A DNA stretch of 64,000 bases from the NCBI RefSeq assembly GCF_000218895.1, contig NC_015703.1, forward strand, positions 2,059,001-2,123,000, in the 5' to 3' direction. The notes under the pieces are model-generated. The model searched no databases, was not told the DNA's origin, and worked only from the letters and a program-made list of their open reading frames with translations. This DNA is from Runella slithyformis DSM 19594. Its GTDB lineage: Bacteria; Bacteroidota; Bacteroidia; Cytophagales; Spirosomataceae. Each line of letters starts with the position of its first letter. Position 1 is the first letter of the stretch. A program made the translations under genes and the position numbers. Below are positions 11,218 to 20,390 of this stretch, one piece after another.

Positions 11218-13527
11218 ATGAAAAGACTACTTGTTTTCTTTACACTTTGTACCTTACACGTTACACTTCTTCAAGCGCAGGAAAATACCTATAACCTGAT
11301 TCCTTTTCCGGCACAATTCAATGGCGGTGAAGGAGCATTTACACTTAATGCACAAACCAAGATCGTTGTTGGGGCCAAAGATGTGACATTGAAGCCCATC
11401 GCGCAGAGTTTAGCAACTACGCTCAAAACCGCCTCAACACTGATGTTGCCCATTGTGGCCACGATGGCTCCAACTGCCAAAAATGTGATCTACATTCGCC
11501 AAAATAAATCCCTGGGGCTCGGAACGGAAGGCTATAAACTCATTGTAAGCGCCGACCGGGTAACGCTCGACGCCGCTACACCGCAAGGCGCTTTTTATGG
11601 ATTACAGACCATTCTGCAATTACTGCCGACGGCCGTTTTCAGTCCTGCTCCCGTGGAGAATGTATCTTGGTCGATGCCCGTTTGTCAGATTCAGGATAAA
11701 CCGCGCTTCGTGCATCGGGGCCTGATGTTGGACGTAGGAAGACACTTCATGCCCGTTTCCTTCATCAAAAAATACATTGACTTGCTGGCCGCCCACAAAA
11801 TGAACGTATTTCACTGGCATTTGACCGAGGACCAAGGCTGGCGCATTGAGATAAAGAAGTACCCTAAATTGACCCAAGTTGGCTCAAAACGCAAAGAAAC
11901 ACTCGTAGGCCAATATTCGGAAAATTACCCCCAAAAGTTTGACGGGAAAGAAAACGGCGGTTTTTATACCCAAGCTGAAATCAAAGACGTGGTGAAATAC
12001 GCTCAATCCAGATACGTGACCATCATCCCCGAAATCGAAATGCCCGGACACTCATCCGCGGCGTTGGCGGCCTATCCTGAGTTGGGGTGCGAACCTTCCA
12101 AAAACTATCAGGTAGCCACCAAATGGGGCGTCATGAACGATGTCTATTGTCCCACGGAAAAAACCTTTACGTTCTTGCAGGATGTATTGACGGAGGTGTT
12201 TGCCTTATTTCCGGGCAAATACATTCATATTGGCGGGGATGAGGCACCCAAAGAGGCTTGGAAACAGAGCGCTTTTTGTCAGGAGTTGATCAAAAAGCTG
12301 AACCTGAAAGACGAGCACGAGCTGCAAAGCTATTTTATTAAACGCATTGAAAAGTTCGTAAATTCCAAAGGTCGGGCCATTATTGGCTGGGATGAAATTC
12401 TGGAAGGCGGCATAGCGCCCAACGCTACCGTGATGAGCTGGCGCGGCACGCAGGGAGGCATTGAAGCTGCCAAACAAAAGCACAACGTCATCATGACGCC
12501 CAATACGTATTATTACCTCGACTATTATCAGGCCAATCCTGCCAAAGAACCGTTGGCTATCGGCGGGTATTTGCCCATTGAAAAAGTGTACGAATATGAC
12601 CCCGGAGCAGGATTTACGGCGGAAGAACAAAAGTATATTCTGGGCATTCAGGGCAACGTTTGGACGGAATACATGCCTAACTCAGCGCAGGTAGAATACA
12701 TGACGTTTCCACGGGCAACAGCCATTGCGGAAGTAGCTTGGGTGCCGTCGGGAGGTAAAAATTTTGAAGATTTTGCCACGCGTTTGAAAGAACATTTAAA
12801 ACGATTGGATTATTTGAAAGTCAATTATTCCAAACGAATTCTGGACGTACGGGCCGTGACGCAGTTCAATAATCAGGGACAATTACAGGTGAGGTTAGAG
12901 AAACTGGATTCCGACAGCAAAATTTATTATACCACTGATGGCAAAGAACCCTCGACGAGTTCGACCGAATATGTAATGCCTATTACACTGGATAAAATCA
13001 CGACGATCAAGGCCGTTACTACGGCAGGAGCGCGATTTGAAGAGAAGTTTTTTATTCACCGTGCTAAAGGAAAGTCGTATACCTATGCTAATGCTCCCGC
13101 CGAAGGCGTGGATACAGATAAAAAGAAACTCACCGACGGCCAAGTGGCGCAAAGCCCCCGAAACAGCGCCGAATGGGTACGCATGACGGGCAAAGATTTT
13201 GAAATAACGATTGATTTGGGAGAAGTAAAACCCGTGACCAAAGTATCGGCTAATTTCCTCAAAGTGATCATGAACAACGTGTTTCCGCCTACCTCGGTCG
13301 AAATCGGCCTTTCGCGTGATGGTGAAAGCTTCAAAGATGCACTGGCACAACCTGTAAAGTATGCGCTTGAAGGGCCTTGGGAAATTATGCCCGTAGTGGC
13401 CGACTTCAAAACGGCCCGTGCCCGCTATATTCGAATACGTGCCAAAAATGCCGGTCCGGCTCCCGAGGGGCATCCTTCAGCGGGTCGGCCTACTACCATT
13501 GCCATGGATGAAGTTGTCGTTGATTAA
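11218..13527 (+). CDS. Secreted beta-N-acetylhexosaminidase, GH20
   Basis: 769 residues from the ATG at 11218 (MKRLLVFFTLCTLHVTLLQAQ, a signal peptide); an upstream in-frame start at 11191 would spoil the signal. The GH20 N-terminal domain is followed by the catalytic barrel with HWHLTEDQGWRIEIKKYP and the Asp-Glu pair in HIGGDEAPKEAWK. After the barrel come a chitobiase-C-like segment and a discoidin-like (F5/8 type C) region. It should release terminal GlcNAc/GalNAc from chitin oligomers or glycoproteins in the periplasm or at the surface. It stands alone in its orientation, downstream of the rpoC terminator. Confidence 0.93.
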   Translation: MKRLLVFFTLCTLHVTLLQAQENTYNLIPFPAQFNGGEGAFTLNAQTKIVVGAKDVTLKPIAQSLATTLKTASTLMLPIVATMAPTAKNVIYIRQNKSLGLGTEGYKLIVSADRVTLDAATPQGAFYGLQTILQLLPTAVFSPAPVENVSWSMPVCQIQDKPRFVHRGLMLDVGRHFMPVSFIKKYIDLLAAHKMNVFHWHLTEDQGWRIEIKKYPKLTQVGSKRKETLVGQYSENYPQKFDGKENGGFYTQAEIKDVVKYAQSRYVTIIPEIEMPGHSSAALAAYPELGCEPSKNYQVATKWGVMNDVYCPTEKTFTFLQDVLTEVFALFPGKYIHIGGDEAPKEAWKQSAFCQELIKKLNLKDEHELQSYFIKRIEKFVNSKGRAIIGWDEILEGGIAPNATVMSWRGTQGGIEAAKQKHNVIMTPNTYYYLDYYQANPAKEPLAIGGYLPIEKVYEYDPGAGFTAEEQKYILGIQGNVWTEYMPNSAQVEYMTFPRATAIAEVAWVPSGGKNFEDFATRLKEHLKRLDYLKVNYSKRILDVRAVTQFNNQGQLQVRLEKLDSDSKIYYTTDGKEPSTSSTEYVMPITLDKITTIKAVTTAGARFEEKFFIHRAKGKSYTYANAPAEGVDTDKKKLTDGQVAQSPRNSAEWVRMTGKDFEITIDLGEVKPVTKVSANFLKVIMNNVFPPTSVEIGLSRDGESFKDALAQPVKYALEGPWEIMPVVADFKTARARYIRIRAKNAGPAPEGHPSAGRPTTIAMDEVVVD

Positions 13528-13548
13528 TTATTTTTTAACTTCTAAAAA

Positions 13549-13580
13549 GGGGGTAGCCGCAAGGTAAAAAGGCTATCCCC
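13549..13580 (+). terminator. Hairpin after GH20 gene
   Basis: A 10-bp stem with one wobble (GGGGGTAGCC 13549-13558, GGCTATCCCC 13571-13580) lies 22 bp past the GH20 stop. No clear T tract follows, so terminator function is only likely. Confidence 0.4.
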
Positions 13581-13624
13581 AAAAGTCACAGACAAACGAA
13601 AAGTAAATTGTTTAGACGCTGGAA

Positions 13625-14137
13625 ATGAGTATCTTAAATATTTCAAAAGGCGAAATAGTTCAATTACCCAATGAACAAAAACATAAAATCATTCATGTAA
13701 TAAATGGATTACTGAGAATGTATGTAGTAGACGATAAGGGCAAAGAACACATTTTTATGTTTGCACCTGAAGGCTGGACTTTATCCGATTTTGCAGCCAT
13801 TGCAGAAAGCAAAGCAAGTAATTTTTTTATTGACGCTATCGAAAATTCTCAAATAGAAATCTTCACAAAGGGTATAAACGAAAAACTTCCTGATACATTA
13901 GATGAATATGTAAATCAAACCATTGATTTAATGGGAAAAAGGATAGCGACTCTTCAAAATAGGGTTGTAATGTTACTGAGTTTTTCGGCATTAGACAGAT
14001 ACAGGCAATTTCTTACTACTTACCCAAACATTGTCAGTAGAGTGCCACAAAAAATGATTGCTTCTTATTTAGGTATCACACCGCAAGCACTCAGCAAAAT
14101 CAGAGGACAAAAAAACACAACGAAGCCGATTTATTAA
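13625..14137 (+). CDS. Crp/Fnr-like transcriptional regulator
   Basis: 170 residues. The N-terminal cNMP-like beta-roll (KHKIIHVINGLLRMYVVDDKGKEHIFMF) is followed by a long dimer helix and a C-terminal helix-turn-helix (VPQKMIASYLGITPQALSKIR). This pattern is common in Bacteroidota Crp-like regulators that sense unknown ligands. It is slightly short at the N terminus compared with ~190-residue relatives. Codon usage is much AT-richer than the flanks. It probably controls the SDR remnant and TspO-like gene downstream, an arrangement suggestive of a transferred cassette. Confidence 0.8.
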   Translation: MSILNISKGEIVQLPNEQKHKIIHVINGLLRMYVVDDKGKEHIFMFAPEGWTLSDFAAIAESKASNFFIDAIENSQIEIFTKGINEKLPDTLDEYVNQTIDLMGKRIATLQNRVVMLLSFSALDRYRQFLTTYPNIVSRVPQKMIASYLGITPQALSKIRGQKNTTKPIY

Positions 14138-14190
14138 TCTAGGTTAACGTCATTTGACTAAGTGACTTTTACCTTTGCCAAAAAAATAGT

Positions 14191-14325
14191 GTGGCAAAGA
14201 AAGTTCTCATTACAGAAGGCTCCGGTGGTATTTGTAAAGAAACAGCTATATCCTTAGCTAAAGAAGGGGTCAATGTAATCATAACAGGAAGAAGCCTAAA
14301 ATCCTTCATTTCATATGTTAAGTAA
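14191..14325 (+). pseudogene. Truncated short-chain dehydrogenase (N-terminal remnant)
   Basis: From a GTG at 14191 the frame reads VAKKVLITEGSGGICKET, then ISLAKEGVNVIITGRSLKS, and stops at 14323. This is the first beta-alpha-beta unit of an SDR Rossmann fold with the Gly motif (normally TGxxxGIG) degraded to EGSGGIC. Only ~44 of the usual ~240 residues remain. The last bases overlap the start of the next gene. A deletion appears to have fused the remnant to the TspO-like gene. Confidence 0.75.
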
Positions 14326-14959
14326 TTACACTTTTAACTTTTGGCTTTCATTATTTGTCTTTGCGGCGCATATAATAGCCAACTTAATGGTAACAAAACC
14401 GAATGTCGAGCTTTTTACTCGACTTGAAAAACTAACCCTATTTCCGCCGGGTTGGGTTTTCGGAATTTGGTTTGTTATTTGGATACTTCAATCAATTCTT
14501 TTCTATAAAACATATGGTTCAGAATTTTGGAGCAATTCAGTCACACTGCTTTTTATTTTAGTATGCGTAGGGAATTTAGGCTCACAGTATGCAGGAGCAA
14601 ATAACCTTGGTTGGTTGATATACATTTTATTAATTAGTTGTATGCTTGTGTGTTCTGTTTTATTTATGGAGAAAACTTCTTCTTTTTATGCAATGTTTTC
14701 AATAGCAAAATCGGCCACTCAACTTTATGTTGGTTGGGCTTCTTTGGCATTTTTAGTTGGTACAGGTGTTATTTTGGTTACAGACCAACAGGTAGTCAGC
14801 GACAAATTATATACAATGATTGGTTCAATTATACTTGTAATAGTTCCAATAGTTATTTGGTCTTTATGGTTTAAAGACAAAGGAGATTATAGGATGGTTA
14901 CTATTCCTTATTTTCTTTTGTACTTTGCATTCACGTTACGAGTAATGCTAAGACATTAA
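14315..14959 (+). CDS. TspO/MBR-like integral membrane protein
   Basis: 214 residues with about six to seven hydrophobic segments. The segment FPPGWVFGIWFVIWILQS resembles the conserved PPGWVFGxVW motif of TspO/MBR (tryptophan-rich sensory/benzodiazepine-receptor) proteins, although the protein is longer than classical TspO (~160). The ligand is unknown; porphyrin- or stress-linked roles are known for the family. The ATG at 14315 lies within the SDR remnant, so translation may depend on transcription from the Crp-like gene. It is AT-rich like its two upstream neighbours. Confidence 0.6.
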   Translation: MLSNYTFNFWLSLFVFAAHIIANLMVTKPNVELFTRLEKLTLFPPGWVFGIWFVIWILQSILFYKTYGSEFWSNSVTLLFILVCVGNLGSQYAGANNLGWLIYILLISCMLVCSVLFMEKTSSFYAMFSIAKSATQLYVGWASLAFLVGTGVILVTDQQVVSDKLYTMIGSIILVIVPIVIWSLWFKDKGDYRMVTIPYFLLYFAFTLRVMLRH

Positions 14960-15317
14960 TTGTAGTGAACAAAAAATGCCCGGCAATTAACAGGCGTTTG
15001 GAAAAAAAACGGTTACCGGTTAAATGAACATTCTGCCTCGTATCAAATTTTGTGATGAGCTGACAGTGAAGTGCTTCGAAATCTGCATCTTCACCAAGCG
15101 CAAAAACGTTGCTCACAGCGAATATCCTTTTTTATTCTAATACTCGTATTCTTCCCGTTTATGCCGGTTTTTCGGTAGTTTATCCCAATTTTATCTTATT
15201 TTTTTGAACAAATAAGTAGGTTTACAGCGTTCTATATCAGAAAAGTACAAACATCCTCATAGGGGAATAATCCCTTTGGGTTGTCATTCTGCAAACAATC
15301 AGTCACCCATGTCAGCT
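14960..15317. other. Non-coding spacer
   Basis: About 360 bp between the TspO-like gene and the TonB receptor. I see no credible gene, RNA or repeat. It should hold the promoter of the downstream receptor gene, but no box could be assigned with confidence. Confidence 0.5.
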
Positions 15318-17669
15318 ATGAAACAAATCTTATCACTTTTTGCCCTTCTTTTTACAATGTATAGTTACGGTCAGGAGCGCAAGACCGTCAGCGGATACAT
15401 CAAAGATGCTTCCGACGGCGAAAGCCTGATCGGTGTGTCGGTGTACGTACGCGAAATCGGCAACGGAACCGTGACCAATGATTATGGCTATTATGCACTC
15501 AATTTGCCAACGGGTACGTATACGCTGGTTTTCAATTACATCGGCTACGGAAAGATCGAAAAAAAGGTAGAGCTTACCACCGACCTGAAGCTCAATATTG
15601 AGCTCAAAGATGAAAGCCTCAAATTGCAGGAAGTGGTAATTAAAACCACTAAAGAAGATGAAAATGTAAAAAACATCGAAATGTCGGTCAATAAGGTGGA
15701 AATGAAAACCATTCGCCAAATGCCCGCATTATTGGGTGAAGTAGACTTGGTACGCAGTATTCAGCTGTTGCCGGGCGTAACGAGCGTAGGGGAGGGGGCC
15801 AGCGGTTTTAACGTTCGCGGCGGCAATATTGACCAGAATTTGGTATTGCTGGACGAAGCGCCTGTGTTCAACTCTTCGCACTTATTCGGTTTTTTCTCGG
15901 TCTTTAACCCCGACGCCATCAAGGATGTTAAGTTGGTTAAAGGCGGAATTCCGGCGCAATATGGCGGACGGATTTCCTCGATTTTGGATGTACGCCTGAA
16001 AGAAGGAAATTCCAAAAAACGCGAAATCAACGGCGGAATCGGCACCATTTTTTCACGGCTGAGCTATGAGCAGCCTTTTGCCAAAGGAAAGGGTTCCTTT
16101 ATTGTAGCGGGACGTCGTTCGTACATTGATGTGTTGGCCAAGCCTTTTTTGAGCGGTGATCTGAAAGGAGCCCGTTTTTATTTCTACGACCTGACGGCTA
16201 AGGCTAATTACCGCATCGACGACAAAAATACGGTCTATGCTTCAGCTTATTTTGGCCGCGATGTATTTGGTGCCGATTTTGGGTTTGATTGGGGAAACCA
16301 AACCGCTACGGCGCGTTGGAACCACATTTTCAATAATAAACTCTTCATGAATTTTACCACGTTTTACTCGAATTATGACTACGGAATAGAATCAGACCGT
16401 AATAATACAAGCAAAACAGGCGATAAATTTAAGTGGAATTCAAACATTCAAACGTGGAGCCTCAAGCCTGATTTTACGTACTACCTTACGCCCAACAATA
16501 CCGTTACGTTTGGCGGTCAATACATCAATTATACCTCTAAGCCCGGAACGGCGCTGGCGATTTCGAGCGGAGAATCACGCAATATCAGCATTGATCCGCG
16601 CTATGCCGATGAATCCGCGCTTTATATTGGAAATGAACAAAAAGTCAATGAGTGGCTTTCGTTTCAGTACGGAATCCGCTATTCACATTTTAGAAATCTG
16701 GGGCCGGGAACCAATTTTGAATTTCAGGAAATTGTCAAAGGCGAACGAAAGATTCCCGTTTCCGAAAAGAAGTATGAAACCGGTGTGATCAATGAATACG
16801 GAAATTGGGAGCCGCGTTTTTCGGCTAAAATAGAGCTCTCAACAAGCACATCCATCAAGGCCAGCTACAACCGAACTGCGCAGTACCTGCATTTATTGTC
16901 CAATACCGCCGCCAGCTCACCACTGGATGTGTGGACGTTGAGTTCAAAGATCATTAAGCCGCAAATTGCCGATCAGGTGGCCTTGGGCTGGTTTCAAAAC
17001 TTTCAGGACAATGCCTATGAAGCTTCGGTAGAGGTATACTATAAAGCTCTGCAAAACCAAATCGACTACGTGCGTAACTCCGATTTGTTACTCAATAAAT
17101 ACCTCGAAGGCGATCTGCTGTTTGGCAATGGTCGTGCCTATGGCACTGAGTTTTACGTAAAGAAAAATCGGGGAAAGCTGACGGGATGGGTAAGCTATAC
17201 GCTGGCCCGAACCGAACGAAAAATAGAAGGCATCAACAATAACGGATGGTTTCCCGCCCGATTTGACAAAACACACAATCTCTCGGTGGTAGGATTGTAT
17301 CAACTCAATGAGCGCTGGAGTTTTTCAACCAATTTTGCTTTCAATACGGGTACCCCGGCGTCGTTTCCTACCAATCGCTTTGAGTGGGGAGGTTGGGCGA
17401 TCCCGCAAAATGTGAATGACTCGCGCAATGCATCCCGCATTCCGTCGTATCATCGTCTGGACTTGGGCGCTACGCTTAAATCAAAGAAAAAACTGTTTGG
17501 GAAAGGGCAGGGAGAATGGGTATTCAGTGTGTACAATGCCTACAATCGTCGCAATCCATTCTCGACCTATGTGCGTCAAAATGAGGATAATAACCTCAAA
17601 ACCGAAGCCGTGCGGTATTCCATCATCGGCAGTGTGGTTCCGGCCGTAACCTATAATTTTAAATTTTAG
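15318..17669 (+). CDS. TonB-dependent outer-membrane receptor
   Basis: 783 residues from ATG 15318 (MKQILSLFALLFTMYSYGQ, signal peptide); ATG 15309 is an equally possible start. A carboxypeptidase-regulatory-like domain follows (TVSGYIKDASDGESLIGVSV), then a TonB plug (NVRGGNIDQNLVLLDEAPVF; VKGGIPAQYGGRISSILDV) and a beta-barrel ending in the aromatic VPAVTYNFKF. It is smaller than SusC proteins (~1000). It would import an unknown ligand across the outer membrane. The downstream DUF4249 lipoprotein, 26 bp away, is the habitual partner of this subfamily. Confidence 0.92.
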   Translation: MKQILSLFALLFTMYSYGQERKTVSGYIKDASDGESLIGVSVYVREIGNGTVTNDYGYYALNLPTGTYTLVFNYIGYGKIEKKVELTTDLKLNIELKDESLKLQEVVIKTTKEDENVKNIEMSVNKVEMKTIRQMPALLGEVDLVRSIQLLPGVTSVGEGASGFNVRGGNIDQNLVLLDEAPVFNSSHLFGFFSVFNPDAIKDVKLVKGGIPAQYGGRISSILDVRLKEGNSKKREINGGIGTIFSRLSYEQPFAKGKGSFIVAGRRSYIDVLAKPFLSGDLKGARFYFYDLTAKANYRIDDKNTVYASAYFGRDVFGADFGFDWGNQTATARWNHIFNNKLFMNFTTFYSNYDYGIESDRNNTSKTGDKFKWNSNIQTWSLKPDFTYYLTPNNTVTFGGQYINYTSKPGTALAISSGESRNISIDPRYADESALYIGNEQKVNEWLSFQYGIRYSHFRNLGPGTNFEFQEIVKGERKIPVSEKKYETGVINEYGNWEPRFSAKIELSTSTSIKASYNRTAQYLHLLSNTAASSPLDVWTLSSKIIKPQIADQVALGWFQNFQDNAYEASVEVYYKALQNQIDYVRNSDLLLNKYLEGDLLFGNGRAYGTEFYVKKNRGKLTGWVSYTLARTERKIEGINNNGWFPARFDKTHNLSVVGLYQLNERWSFSTNFAFNTGTPASFPTNRFEWGGWAIPQNVNDSRNASRIPSYHRLDLGATLKSKKKLFGKGQGEWVFSVYNAYNRRNPFSTYVRQNEDNNLKTEAVRYSIIGSVVPAVTYNFKF

Positions 17670-17694
17670 TTTAACAGACATTAGATACAGCATC

Positions 17695-18615
17695 ATGAAA
17701 AAGATATTCATTCAATTTTTGGCTCTTTCATTTACCCTCGGCGCTTTGACGGGCTGCGAAGACGTAATTGATCTTGATATCCCTTCCGGAGAGTCGCAGT
17801 TGGTGGTCGACGGCTGGGTTACCAATCAAGCCACCGAACATACTATACGCCTGACTCAATCGGCTCCTTATTTTGACAACAGCCCGGCGAATCCGGTACT
17901 GAATGCGACCGTCATCGTCACCGATGACAAGGGGAAAGTTTTTACGTTTAAAGACCTTAAAAACAACGGTACTTATGTATGGAAACCCGCTTCAGCGCAG
18001 GATACCCTGGGGCGGATCGGCGGCACGTATACCCTCAATGTCAAATTCGGGACGGAAGAATACAGTGCCGTGAGCAAACTCAATCGTGTGCCGAAGATTG
18101 ATTCCATGAATTATTTCTTTGATAAACTTCCCGTAGCACCTTCCGACGGCTCACCGAGAGAAGGCTACAAACCGGAATTCTACGCCCGTGATTTTGTGGG
18201 GGCCGGTGACTGTTATTGGGTCAGATCCTATCGCAACGGTAAGTATTACAACAAGGCACAGAATATCACCACGGCCTTTGACGGAGCCTTCAGCCCGGGA
18301 GCCAATAGCGACGGTCTTATTTTTATTCAGCCAATTCGGCAATCGGTGGTACCGCAAACAGATTTTGCCCTTGAGAAAGACACCGTTAAGGTGGAAGTAT
18401 ACAGTGTATCGCTGGCCGGGTATTATTTTCTGAATCAAGTACGCATTGAATCTACCAACGGCGGACTTTTTGCAACCCCACCGTCAAATATTTTCACCAA
18501 TATCGAAAACAAAAATCCAAACGGCCGTAAGGCTCTCGGCTTTTTCGGAGCGGCAGGGGTAAATACTTTCCAAACCATTATTGACGCCAAAAAGGCCCGT
18601 CCCAAGAATGGCTGA
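17695..18615 (+). CDS. DUF4249 family lipoprotein
   Basis: 306 residues. A lipoprotein signal with lipobox LTGC is followed by EDVIDLDIPSGESQLVVDGWVTNQ, the start typical of DUF4249. Such proteins are encoded next to compact TonB receptors in Bacteroidota and are presumed surface-exposed helpers in ligand capture; their substrate is unknown. It starts 26 bp after the receptor and likely forms one operon with it. Confidence 0.85.
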   Translation: MKKIFIQFLALSFTLGALTGCEDVIDLDIPSGESQLVVDGWVTNQATEHTIRLTQSAPYFDNSPANPVLNATVIVTDDKGKVFTFKDLKNNGTYVWKPASAQDTLGRIGGTYTLNVKFGTEEYSAVSKLNRVPKIDSMNYFFDKLPVAPSDGSPREGYKPEFYARDFVGAGDCYWVRSYRNGKYYNKAQNITTAFDGAFSPGANSDGLIFIQPIRQSVVPQTDFALEKDTVKVEVYSVSLAGYYFLNQVRIESTNGGLFATPPSNIFTNIENKNPNGRKALGFFGAAGVNTFQTIIDAKKARPKNG

Positions 18616-18702
18616 AAGTGTACGGTGAATAGGATTGGTTTTGTGTATTTTTCCGGTGCAAAACCAATTCTATCGTGTGGTGGCGGTAAAATAATAATCT
18701 GC

Positions 18703-20220
18703 CTATACGACCTTACCGTCTTCCAGACGCAGGGTTTGGGTGACGCAGCTCGGGATTTCGTGAGCGTAGTGCGACACGTAAATGAGCGTACGTTCGGGCG
18801 TATCACAAATAGCATCAACGACTTCTTTGAAATGTTCGACTGCCGCAAAATCCAATCCCTGACAGGGCTCGTCTAAAATTAATAGGGGCGGATTTTTGAC
18901 CAAAGCCCGTGCCAACAAAACGAGGCGCTGTTGGCCCTTAGAGATATTCTTAAATGGCTTTTCAATAAATGCGCTTACATTAAGCCATTCCGCAACAACC
19001 TGCGTACGCTGAATTTGCTCTTCCGTCAATTTTCTGAAATACACGCCTGTCGCATCAAAGAATCCGGAGGCTATGGCCTTAAAAACGGTGGTTTCCTGCG
19101 GAAAATACAAGTGCAGTTCGGGTGAAACGTGGCCTATTTTGCTTTTTACATCCCACATCGAAGCCCCGCCGCGCTTGAGGTCAAAAAGATCATAGTCATT
19201 GGCAAAACGCTGAGGGTTATCGGCCGTGAGCAGGCTCAATAACGTAGATTTGCCCGATCCGTTGGGCCCCACCAACGCCCATTTTTCGCCTTTACGGATT
19301 TTCCAGTTGACGTTCATCAATACCTTTTTGCTCCCATAGGTCACGTTGATGTTTCGCAGATCAACGGCCCATTCAAAGCCCTGAAAGGCTGCTGCGGCGG
19401 CTTTATCACCCTTTAGAGGTCCCGATTCTGCCGGCAGCGCGGCGGTTACCGGAAAATCCGGGCCCGCCTTATTTTCGGAGGCATCTTTAAAAGAAGCGCC
19501 GCCTGCACTCACCCCCGTTATTCTCCCTTCTTTCAGGGTCAATATATTTGTCACACTTTCAGGGATTTCTGTCGACGTTGTGACAAAGATTACCGAGATT
19601 CTGTCGTCTTTTAGTTGCTTCAGGGCGGTGCGCAGCACATCGCGTGAGTGGACATCCAGGCCCGCAAAAGGATTATCCAATAACAGCAGTTTCGGTTTTT
19701 TGAGCAGCGACCGCGTGAGCATCATCCGGCGGGTTTCGCCGTTGGAAAGGGTGACAAAAGGACGGTCGAGCAGATGGTCAATGGAAAGCAGTCGGGCGGT
19801 TTTCAGCAATTCTTCTTCCGAAATATCGGATACAGGCAGTTGTACTGAATGCTCATCCACCGTCCCGACGGGTTTGAGTTGGTTGGTCAACACCTCGCGG
19901 ACCGTTGGCGCTATTTCGGCTTCAAAGCTGTGAAAACGCTGTTGGTAATACTGCGCAGCTGACGCAATGATTCGGTTAAATGAGTAGTCGGATGGCACCA
20001 ACTCGGCCACTTTTGAAAGCAGCACATCGCCGTACGAATGCGTAAGCTTTCCGCGCCAAACGGGCCATTTTCCCGCCAGCACTTCCAGCAGTGTGGTTTT
20101 CCCGCTGCCGTTTTCGCCCACGATCGCCCATTGTTCGCCGGGAAGCACTTGGAAGTTCAACTCAGAAAGGATGACCGTATCGTACCGACGCACAAATGCA
20201 TTTTGGAGTGAAATAAGCAT
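18703..20220 (-). CDS. Dual-ATPase ABC protein (ModF/PhrA-like)
   Basis: 505 residues from ATG 20220 (MLISLQNAFVRRYDTVILSE). Two ABC ATPase domains are fused: Walker A GENGSGKTT near residue 35, and GPNGSGKST near residue 305. Their signature motifs are LSNGETRRM and ISKGQQRLVLLARAL, and Walker B motifs are LLLLDNPFAGLD and LLILDEPCQGLD. There are no membrane segments. This matches the soluble two-domain family called ModF or photorepair protein PhrA, whose true role is unclear; no permease is nearby. It is transcribed divergently from the acyl-CoA dehydrogenase. Confidence 0.85.
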   Translation of the reverse strand: MLISLQNAFVRRYDTVILSELNFQVLPGEQWAIVGENGSGKTTLLEVLAGKWPVWRGKLTHSYGDVLLSKVAELVPSDYSFNRIIASAAQYYQQRFHSFEAEIAPTVREVLTNQLKPVGTVDEHSVQLPVSDISEEELLKTARLLSIDHLLDRPFVTLSNGETRRMMLTRSLLKKPKLLLLDNPFAGLDVHSRDVLRTALKQLKDDRISVIFVTTSTEIPESVTNILTLKEGRITGVSAGGASFKDASENKAGPDFPVTAALPAESGPLKGDKAAAAAFQGFEWAVDLRNINVTYGSKKVLMNVNWKIRKGEKWALVGPNGSGKSTLLSLLTADNPQRFANDYDLFDLKRGGASMWDVKSKIGHVSPELHLYFPQETTVFKAIASGFFDATGVYFRKLTEEQIQRTQVVAEWLNVSAFIEKPFKNISKGQQRLVLLARALVKNPPLLILDEPCQGLDFAAVEHFKEVVDAICDTPERTLIYVSHYAHEIPSCVTQTLRLEDGKVV

Positions 20221-20341
20221 ACACACAAACAATGATTTGCCCATAAAAGTAGGGCAAAATGTTGATTTTGCCGTGACTGATTTTTGAAAGCGGCGTCATT
20301 CGGCTGACAAATATCAGCACTGCACTACTACTTTTATTCTT

Positions 20342-20349
20342 TATATTTG
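20342..20349 (+). promoter_or_regulatory. Candidate -7 box for acyl-CoA dehydrogenase
   Basis: TATATTTG matches the Bacteroidota TAnnTTTG box exactly and lies 41 bp before the ATG at 20391. No good -33 TTG is seen at the right distance, so support is moderate. Confidence 0.35.
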
Positions 20350-20390
20350 AACCAAACATGCTGCGTGCATAATAAACCTTAGCCAACTCA

